From SAT2750 sp963581185 (lineage in GTDB: Bacteria > Planctomycetota > Planctomycetia > Pirellulales > Pirellulaceae): 10,132 nucleotides of DNA. The notes under the pieces are model-generated. The model did not search any database. It worked only from the letters and a program-made list of their open reading frames with translations, and was not told where the DNA came from. Below are positions 1-5,024 of the stretch, piece by piece; the first letter of the stretch is position 1, and every line of letters starts with the position of its first letter. The translations under genes and the position numbers were made by a program. Where the stretch lies: assembly GCA_963581185.1 (NCBI GenBank), contig CAUZOB010000181.1:1-10132 (forward strand). The letters are read 5' to 3'.

Positions 1-382
1 CTACTCTCCCTCTGATTGCAAGATTATCTACGAAAAGCGAATCGGTTCTTAGCGACGTCTTCTCCTGGCGGCGGACGTAAGTGTCGTGCGATCCGCGAGC
101 AGGCAGATGAGCGATGAAACAGAGGCGACCGAAACGCAGTAAGCTGAGATTTCCCATTCGGGCATGTCCTGCTAAACGACGACATGCTGCGCCGGACAGT
201 ATAGTGATTTGATTTCCGGAAAGCCACAAAGGGGGCACAAAGTTCCAGCTGTCATGTTCATCCGATGCTCCCGGTATGTGCCAGGTCCGAGAGAAGTGTG
301 TTTTCCCGAACGGTTATCACATTCGCAAGTTTTCATACACGGGCGCGCAGGGGCGGTGTTTGGCAATTGTGCGGTGATCCCA
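1..382. other. Region without a convincing gene
   Basis: No open frame here has a good start, sensible composition or a recognisable motif, apart from the weak 29-codon candidate at 172-261. A perfect 7-bp inverted repeat (GCATGTC at 162-168, GACATGC at 181-187, 12-nt loop) overlaps the 3' end of that candidate. It lacks a following T-run on either strand, so it is not a clear intrinsic terminator. The stretch lies downstream of the zinc-ribbon-like gene that ends at 383 and may be its 3' flank plus decayed sequence. Confidence 0.5.
172..261 (-). CDS. Possible 29-residue Cys-containing peptide (weak)
   Basis: A minus-strand ATG at 261 follows GGGAG with a 6-nt spacer, a plausible ribosome binding site. 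The 29-residue product has a CPLCG knuckle at residues 9-13 and a third Cys at residue 22, then stops at TAG (172-174). In the same frame the reading stays open for 40 more codons beyond this TAG, to a TAA at 49-51. That extension contains a hydrophobic stretch (VSVASVSSLICLL) and an Arg-rich tail. The frame is also open upstream to an ATG at 336, which has no ribosome binding site. I do not recognise the family. It could be a real small zinc-knuckle peptide, the remnant of a decayed zinc-ribbon gene, or chance. Its position 121 nt downstream of another Cys-motif gene on the same strand is suggestive only. Confidence 0.18.
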   Translation of the reverse strand: MNMTAGTLCPLCGFPEIKSLYCPAQHVVV

Positions 383-1012
383 TCAGATCTCAAACTCCTT
401 TTCCAGCTGCATGATGACCGATGCTGGAACCTCAAACCGATCGAGCAGCTGTCGGTAACCCCGAGCTTTGCCAGCGTCGCTCCCGTCCGCCGCGTGCAGA
501 TACTCGGTCAACCAGACCTCGGACTCTCCTGGCGATGCAGCCAGACAGTTCTGCCGGACAATCCACTTCCTGTGCAGACCTAATAACTCGATCCGCTCGA
601 CGAAGTTTTTCAGACCTGTCAGAAACTCGGCCCGACCAGAAAGATCCGGCCCAAGGGCCATCTCTTTCTGCCAACGACAGGCCATGATGCTGTGACGACC
701 GACCGGGATCACATAGCGGCCGCACAAGTCGTTCAACTTGATCGTGCGTGCCTTGCAGAACTCGCAAAACCAGATCGACCAGCGGGTACCACTCTTAAGC
801 AACTCGATCCCACAGCCGTAACAAAGCGTTGTTCTCTCGTTGTAATCGCCAATCTCCCAACGCGGCTGATCCCATCGGTTGCAGTCACAACCATGTTCGA
901 ACTCGGAGCCATACTCCGACCAGGGTCCGAAAACCTTGTAACAGGTCCGGCAGATTTGCATCTGCGGTCCCTGCGTTGCCCTTACAGCTGTCTCGCTTCG
1001 TGTACCTGACAT
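383..1012 (-). CDS. Uncharacterised protein with two CxxC zinc-ribbon-like units
   Basis: The product is 209 residues and soluble, with no signal peptide or membrane segment. The N-terminal half has four cysteine pairs: C21-x2-C24, C42-x-C44, C64-x2-C67 and C83-x2-C86. This arrangement could bind one or two zinc ions. Tryptophans surround the pairs (FGPW, NRWDQPRW, TRWSIWF). The C-terminal half (about 95-209) lacks paired cysteines and looks mainly helical, ending in a charged helix. The frame stays open upstream to 1153, but ATG 1012 was chosen because GGAGGT lies 8 nt before it and the residues further upstream do not look protein-like. A shorter start at 961 (MQICRTC) would also keep all the cysteines. 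It is transcribed away from the GIN lipoprotein gene. I do not recognise a named family. Nucleic-acid or protein binding through zinc ribbons is possible, but this is inference. Confidence 0.75.
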   Translation of the reverse strand: MSGTRSETAVRATQGPQMQICRTCYKVFGPWSEYGSEFEHGCDCNRWDQPRWEIGDYNERTTLCYGCGIELLKSGTRWSIWFCEFCKARTIKLNDLCGRYVIPVGRHSIMACRWQKEMALGPDLSGRAEFLTGLKNFVERIELLGLHRKWIVRQNCLAASPGESEVWLTEYLHAADGSDAGKARGYRQLLDRFEVPASVIMQLEKEFEI

Positions 1013-1020
1013 CAGGAGAA

Positions 1021-1026
1021 ACCTCC
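1021..1026 (-). promoter_or_regulatory. Shine-Dalgarno site that fixes the start at 1012
   Basis: On the minus strand this reads GGAGGT, 8 nt before the ATG at 1012-1010. It is the strongest ribosome binding site in the window and is the reason for rejecting the longer frame that starts at 1153. Confidence 0.6.
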
Positions 1027-1116
1027 AGCGGAAGAACCACAGAGGATTGACGCAGCAGGCGTGAGATTGGTCCGCTTCGTTGCCAACTCGGCCACATGTC
1101 CGCTTCGCGGAAGTCC

Positions 1117-1138
1117 ACCTTGCCCGAACCGGGCAGGT
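1117..1138. repeat. GC-rich hairpin with one bulged T
   Basis: Nine base pairs form between ACCT(T)GCCCG at 1117-1126 and CGGGCAGGT at 1130-1138. The loop is AAC (1127-1129) and T1121 is bulged. No T-run follows on either strand, so it does not look like an intrinsic terminator. It sits about 105 nt upstream of the zinc-ribbon-like gene on its strand and could be part of that gene's leader or an operator. Confidence 0.35.
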
Positions 1139-1171
1139 TGGAGAGGGCGTCAACCCTACTCTTCATGTAAC

Positions 1172-1189
1172 GGTGAGATTCAACTCACC
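1172..1189. promoter_or_regulatory. Palindrome GGTGAG-N6-CTCACC, possible operator
   Basis: This perfect 6-bp inverted repeat with a 6-nt spacer lies just upstream of the possible -10 box TATTCT (1200-1205), about 150 nt before the lipoprotein start. The shape fits a dimeric regulator site, but no regulator gene is nearby and chance occurrence cannot be excluded. Confidence 0.22.
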
Positions 1190-1339
1190 AACTGCTCCCT
1201 ATTCTAGGCAACACGCCTCAGTCCGCCAATATGGAACCGAACGCGGAGATGCCAGGCTGTCCCGCTGCAGCCCCCCCGCCCGATGGTAAGATGAACCGCT
1301 CACCGGCGAATCGGCCTCCTGCCCCAAGGAAAAGCTGAG

Positions 1340-2287
1340 ATGCGATACCTGCTCCCCGTCATCACCAGCCTGCTGATAACACTCATTGCCAGTGGCTGCC
1401 AAAAGGCAGGCCAACCAGCAGGAGACGGACCCGTCATTCAGGTCCAGCAAATCCCCGGGTCCGGAGAGGCCGGCCAGGAAACCCGCCAGCTCGAACCGTT
1501 CACCGCGATCGATGTCTCCGTTGGCGATCGCCTGCAAATCGTCCAGGGGGACGTGGACTCGATTACCATCGAAGCCGATGGAAATGTGCTGCCCCAGCTG
1601 GAAACGGTCGTTCACGACAAAACACTCTACCTGCGATGGAAAGCCTCCCAGGGATTCAGGGCCGAGGATCGTGGCCCTGACGGCATTTCTGTCGGATCCG
1701 GGGAAGATAAGAATACGACCGTTATCACCATCAACGGGAAAACCTACGTGGCGCCCGCCAGCAGTAATATCCAGATCAATGACGACCAGATCCTGCTCGA
1801 CGGTCGACCCGTCGTGCCAGACCTGGAAAATAACTCGGCCACCATCATCGCACCCACCTTGCCAATTGTCTTTCGCCTCACCGTCACCGACCTCTCTCAG
1901 ATTACCTCCAACGGCAGTACAGAGATTAACTGTGATAGCCTCCAGGCCCAGCTGCTACAGCTGACTCTCAATGGATCCGGCAACCTCGCGATTCTTAACC
2001 TCACCGCAGATAACCTGGTCGTCAAAGTGGCTGGATCGGGTGATGTCAGCCTTGGTGGAAAGGCCACCAACCAGAACATCAGGATCGACGACAGTGGTGA
2101 CGTTCACGCCGCCGCGCTCACTGGCACAACCGCCAATGTTAGTATCAGTGGTTCCGGCGACGCCCACGTTAATGTAACCAACTCGCTGGTTGTCGAGCTG
2201 GAAGGGTCCGGCAACGTGACCTATAGCGGGGCACCCGAGCTGGCAGTCTCTGCCGACGGTTCGGGCAAGGTTGAAAAAGCAGAATAG
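1340..2287 (+). CDS. GIN-domain (DUF2807-type) lipoprotein
   Basis: The 315-residue product begins with a hydrophobic signal peptide ending in ASGC, so Cys20 is the likely lipidated residue and the protein should be membrane-anchored. Residues 49-100 fit the first strands of a head-GIN domain (FTAIDVSVGDRLQIVQG, then SITIEADGNVLPQLET). Residues 205-315 form a ladder of Gly/Ser-rich turns about every 18-20 residues: NGSGN 211, AGSGD 231, DSGD 251, GSGD 271, GSGN 289 and GSGK 307. This is typical of the beta-helical GIN fold. Between them, about 105-165, lies an insert containing TVITINGKTY and NDDQILLDGRPV, which I do not normally expect inside this domain. AAGGA lies 9 nt before the ATG. Family members are surface or periplasmic proteins of unknown biochemical role, often called putative auto-transporter adhesin heads; function here is inferred only at that level. 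It converges with the interrupted gene at 2309-2551. Confidence 0.88.
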   Translation: MRYLLPVITSLLITLIASGCQKAGQPAGDGPVIQVQQIPGSGEAGQETRQLEPFTAIDVSVGDRLQIVQGDVDSITIEADGNVLPQLETVVHDKTLYLRWKASQGFRAEDRGPDGISVGSGEDKNTTVITINGKTYVAPASSNIQINDDQILLDGRPVVPDLENNSATIIAPTLPIVFRLTVTDLSQITSNGSTEINCDSLQAQLLQLTLNGSGNLAILNLTADNLVVKVAGSGDVSLGGKATNQNIRIDDSGDVHAAALTGTTANVSISGSGDAHVNVTNSLVVELEGSGNVTYSGAPELAVSADGSGKVEKAE

Positions 2288-2300
2288 CCGCGCGCCGCGG
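2288..2300. terminator. Possible weak hairpin between convergent genes
   Basis: CCGCG-CGC-CGCGG begins directly after the lipoprotein stop codon and 8 nt past the stop of the minus-strand gene ending at 2309. The stem is perfect but only 5 bp, and there is no T-run on either strand. A role as a bidirectional terminator is suggested only by its position. Confidence 0.2.
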
Positions 2301-2308
2301 ACACCTGC

Positions 2309-2551
2309 CTAGCCGGTTGCGTAAGACTCCAGGTAACCACACTGCTGACAACGCAGTTTCGTGATCGCGATGGCCGCGTCCAGCTGTTCCTGGGGAACCG
2401 TCAGACGGCCGTTCGCCCATTCCGCCGGACCCGGTACCCAGTATTCCTGGTAAGTCTAAGAGTCGAAGCCCAGAAAGGATGAATAGGACTCCGGCGTGAA
2501 ACCCAGTTCCATGTTTCCATCGCACTTCGGACAGCTGCGTTCATCGTTCAT
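2309..2551 (-). pseudogene. DUF6487-like zinc-ribbon gene interrupted by an in-frame TAG
   Basis: Read from ATG 2551 the frame gives 31 residues with the knuckle CPKC at 7-10 and the motif GNMELGF at 12-18. It meets TAG at 2456-2458 (codon 32), then continues open for 48 codons to a second TAG at 2309-2311. The second part holds EYWVPGPAEWANG (36-48) and LRCQQCGYLESYA (66-78), the usual C-terminal knuckle. N- and C-terminal halves with CPKC and CxxCGYLE-type ends are, as I recall, characteristic of small DUF6487-type proteins of about 70-90 residues, so one family is split by one stop without any frameshift. AAGGAG lies 8 nt before the ATG, so initiation looks intact. No ATG, GTG or TTG follows the stop in frame, so reinitiation is unlikely. 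It lies 53 nt after rlmKL on the same strand and may share its transcript. Alternatives are a sequencing error, a recent nonsense mutation, or stop readthrough. Confidence 0.8.
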
Positions 2552-2604
2552 CCGACTAGCTCCTTCTGACTCGTGCAATCGAAAACAACATCCTCAATCG
2601 TGCA

Positions 2605-4761
2605 TCACTGCGACTCGATCAGCCAACAGCGGTGAACTCGCTGATTGCGAAAATCCTCCGGCACCGTTTGGCGACTGATCTCCCGTACGCCAGCCGAATC
2701 CAATAACGACTCGTCAAACTTGAATCGTCGCTGGCTCGTGGAAAAGTAGATCCGGCCGCCCGCGGACATGAGAGCCAGCAACTGGTTAAGTAACCGGTGC
2801 CAGTCGTCCTGCAAAACCCAGTCCCGCTCGGCATCCCTGCTGCTGGAGAATGCAGGTGGATTCACTACTGCCAGATCGAAACAGGGTTCAGCAGGAAGCA
2901 GATCCAGAAACGTCATAGCGTCGGATTCAACATAGCCATGCTCCGACTCCGTAAATCCGTTCAGCTCCATGTTCCGCTGCGCCCAGGCAAGTTTCTGGCC
3001 CGAAAGATCCACCGTGGTGGTTTCCGAAGCGCCACCAGCCGCCGCACATACCGAGAAGCTGCCAGTGCTGCCGAACAGGTTAAGAAATTTCCCGCCAGCC
3101 GACTGTTCTTTGACCATCGAGCGTGTAATTCGATGATCCAGAGACAACCCCGTGTCGCTGAAGTCCGATAAGTTGACCAGGAACTGCAGCTCCCCCTCAC
3201 TCACCGTGATCTCATACCCGTCCTGCGAAAACTGCGGTTTTGGACCAGTCCCTCTGTGATCCTGGTGATGCTTGAGGAACACCTGCCCGCGATCCAGCTC
3301 CAGTGTCTCCGCAGCCGTCTTCGCCATTAACTCCAGCCAGTCCAGGTGCTGGGCCCGGTCCCGATCATGCGGCCGCTGATACTCGGAAATGTGCAGGTGA
3401 TCCTCGTACCGATCAACCACCAGCGGAATCTCTGGTACATCTCGATCATAGAGCCGATAACTGGTGATGCCGCGCCGCGTCGGCCAACGACGCAGATGAC
3501 GCGAGCGATTCTGCAGCCTGCGGGCAAACAACTCAGCCTGCTCAAACGACTTTTCAGTCAGCCCTCCAAATACCGGAACCGGCTCGCTGACCTCAAGACC
3601 CTCATCCGTCTTGACCGGCTTTGCCTGCCGCTGCGGCGCGGGGCCGTGGAACTGAAAATAAGTGCACTCAATCCGCCCGTTGTAAAGTTTCCGCCGCCGA
3701 TCCGACTGTTTCTGTAACAATCGCTCAAATCCCGGATAGGCGGTCAGGATAAAGTGGGACCAGGTCGGCAGGCGACGCAGAACCTCGGGAATCGACTCAT
3801 AGATGTCTCTCAGTTGACCATCGTCAGCCAGTCGTTCGCCATAGGGCGGATTGGTGATTATGCAGCCATGCTCCCGCTTGCTGGTCATGTCCTGAAAGGC
3901 CTTCTGCTGAAAGTGGACCTGGTTAGCCACTCCGGCAAACTCTGAATTCTGGCGAGCGGACTGCAGCGACCTCGGATCGATGTCCGTTCCGATCAACAGT
4001 TCATCGAAAGCGGGCTGCATCAAGTCCCTCGCCTCGCTACGAGCTTCTTCCCAATGCGTGCTTGGGATCTGCGGCCACTGCTCCGCTGTAAACTCACGGT
4101 TCATGCCCGGAGCCATGTTGCGACCGATCAAGGCCGCTTCGATCGGTATCGTCCCGCTGCCACAAAAGGGGTCAATCAGCGGCCGATCTCGGTCCCAGAA
4201 ACTCAGTTGAACCAGAGCTGCTGCCATCGTCTCTTTGAGCGGAGCCAGCGTCGAATAACGGCGATAGCCGCGCTTGTGCAGACTCGGCCCCGTGGTGTCG
4301 ATGGTCAACGTCGCCTGGTTCTTCAATAGCGCGATCTGGCAACGGTATTCGGGGCCGGTTTCAGGTAGCAGAGTCGCCTGGTGGCTGGCAAGCAGGCTCT
4401 CGACGATGGCTTTCTTGACGGCCCGCTGACAGGCAGGCACGCTTGATAGCTGTGATTTGATCGATCGACCGGTCACAGGAAACTGTCCATCGACCGGGAT
4501 CCAGTAGTGCCAGGGGAGCTGACGTGTTGTCTCGAAAAGAGCGTCAAAATCTTCCGCCAGAAAAGTCCCCACCTGGATCAGGATGCGATCGGCAGTCCTT
4601 AACCAGAGGTTGGTTCGGCAGATCGCCGACATATCTCCCTCAAATCGAAGCCAACCCGGCGCAATAATATCGGCCTCATAGCCCAGATCGCTGAGTTCCC
4701 ATTTTGCAGTCGCCTCCAGACCGAATGCGGTTGTGGCAATCAAGGTTAAAGTGTCAGACAT
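2605..4761 (-). CDS. rlmKL: Bifunctional 23S rRNA methyltransferase RlmKL (G2069 N7 / G2445 N2)
   Basis: The 718-residue product has the full architecture of E. coli RlmKL (about 702 residues). A THUMP-type RNA-binding region covers about 45-155. The RlmL methyltransferase follows, with SAM motif DPFCGSGTIPIEAAL at 197-211 and catalytic NPPYGERL at 304-311. The RlmK half has the conserved YRLYDRDVPE segment at 435-444, DTGLSLDHR at 536-544, a SAM-binding loop around NLFGSTGSFS at 561-570, and VVNPPAFSSSRDA at 632-644. The C-terminal RVHRCWLIESQ closely resembles the E. coli end. By family knowledge it makes m2G2445 and m7G2069 in the peptidyl-transferase region of 23S rRNA. The start gives the normal N-terminus, but no Shine-Dalgarno sequence is visible. 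It is divergent from bipA, another large-subunit assembly factor, and is followed by the interrupted zinc-ribbon gene. All key motifs look intact. Confidence 0.95.
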   Translation of the reverse strand: MSDTLTLIATTAFGLEATAKWELSDLGYEADIIAPGWLRFEGDMSAICRTNLWLRTADRILIQVGTFLAEDFDALFETTRQLPWHYWIPVDGQFPVTGRSIKSQLSSVPACQRAVKKAIVESLLASHQATLLPETGPEYRCQIALLKNQATLTIDTTGPSLHKRGYRRYSTLAPLKETMAAALVQLSFWDRDRPLIDPFCGSGTIPIEAALIGRNMAPGMNREFTAEQWPQIPSTHWEEARSEARDLMQPAFDELLIGTDIDPRSLQSARQNSEFAGVANQVHFQQKAFQDMTSKREHGCIITNPPYGERLADDGQLRDIYESIPEVLRRLPTWSHFILTAYPGFERLLQKQSDRRRKLYNGRIECTYFQFHGPAPQRQAKPVKTDEGLEVSEPVPVFGGLTEKSFEQAELFARRLQNRSRHLRRWPTRRGITSYRLYDRDVPEIPLVVDRYEDHLHISEYQRPHDRDRAQHLDWLELMAKTAAETLELDRGQVFLKHHQDHRGTGPKPQFSQDGYEITVSEGELQFLVNLSDFSDTGLSLDHRITRSMVKEQSAGGKFLNLFGSTGSFSVCAAAGGASETTTVDLSGQKLAWAQRNMELNGFTESEHGYVESDAMTFLDLLPAEPCFDLAVVNPPAFSSSRDAERDWVLQDDWHRLLNQLLALMSAGGRIYFSTSQRRFKFDESLLDSAGVREISRQTVPEDFRNQRVHRCWLIESQ

Positions 4762-4949
4762 CAGGGTATCATTTGAGTTGGTGGGAGGCAGGCAGTGGCT
4801 GCTGAAATCTGCAGGGACAAGCCTAGTGCCAGTTTATCGGACGATCCTGTTTTGCCCTACAGGCCACGCAGTAACTGGTATTTCAACTGGACAACTGGCA
4901 GTACGCTGCTTGTCGAGGCGAAAGACCACTAAGTCGTTTCCACTAGCGC

Positions 4950-4958
4950 TGCTACAAT
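4950..4958 (+). promoter_or_regulatory. Candidate extended -10 promoter for bipA
   Basis: TGC followed by TACAAT (4953-4958) fits an extended -10 element, TGn plus one mismatch to TATAAT. No good -35 hexamer is present at 16-18 bp, which extended -10 promoters tolerate. It predicts transcription starting near 4965 and a leader of about 60 nt before bipA. Confidence 0.4.
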
Positions 4959-4972
4959 ACGCGATTCCCAAA

Positions 4973-4995
4973 GCTGTGAACTGCAAGGTCACAGC
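4973..4995 (+). promoter_or_regulatory. Inverted repeat in the predicted bipA leader
   Basis: GCTGTGA (4973-4979) and TCACAGC (4989-4995) form a perfect 7-bp stem with a 9-nt loop, 29 nt before the bipA ATG. In RNA it would be a leader hairpin; in DNA it could be a dimeric operator. The half-sites resemble CRP's TGTGA/TCACA, but the 9-nt spacing differs from CRP's 6 nt, so a CRP site is not claimed. Confidence 0.35.
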
Positions 4996-5024
4996 ACCAG
5001 TTCCCGCCATTTGCCCAGTAAATC

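Larger units (their letters stand above)
1013..1339. other. Divergent intergenic region with several inverted repeats
   Basis: This 327-bp stretch separates the minus-strand zinc-ribbon-like gene from the plus-strand lipoprotein gene, so it should hold both promoters. Visible elements are a 10-bp direct repeat GTCCGCTTCG (1070-1079 and 1098-1107), a small hairpin TCCGC-TTC-GCGGA (1099-1111), a stronger hairpin at 1117-1138, and a GGTGAG-N6-CTCACC palindrome at 1172-1189. TATTCT at 1200-1205 is a possible -10 box for the lipoprotein gene, but no matching -35 box is visible. A 15-codon ORF at 1291-1338 ends one base before the lipoprotein ATG. Confidence 0.5.
4762..5024. other. Divergent rlmKL-bipA intergenic region
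   Basis: This 263-bp stretch lies between two divergent ribosome-biogenesis genes. It holds an extended -10 box for bipA, an inverted repeat in the predicted bipA leader, and five copies of AACTGG or its complement: CCAGTT at 4829 and 4997, AACTGG at 4873, 4885 and 4893. TGCCAGTT (4827-4834) and AACTGGCA (4893-4900) are a perfect inverted pair. I could not pick out a convincing promoter for rlmKL on the minus strand, and no tRNA-like or other RNA gene is apparent. Confidence 0.5.

Noticed and set aside
1013..1153. N-terminal extension of the zinc-ribbon-like gene to ATG 1153
   Set aside because: The extra 47 residues look like non-coding translation, and a strong GGAGGT points to the ATG at 1012.
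2456..2458. Genome-wide reassignment of TAG to an amino acid
   Set aside because: TAG terminates the lipoprotein gene (2285-2287) and, in tandem, typA at the ends expected for those families, so TAG acts as a normal stop.
2169..2525. 118-codon minus-strand frame overlapping the lipoprotein end and the interrupted zinc-ribbon gene
   Set aside because: It is out of frame with the recognisable zinc-ribbon halves and shows no motif of its own.
4975..4993. CRP-like site TGTGA/TCACA before bipA
   Set aside because: The spacer is 9 nt, not the 6 nt of a CRP site, and no CRP gene is in view; kept only as a generic inverted repeat.
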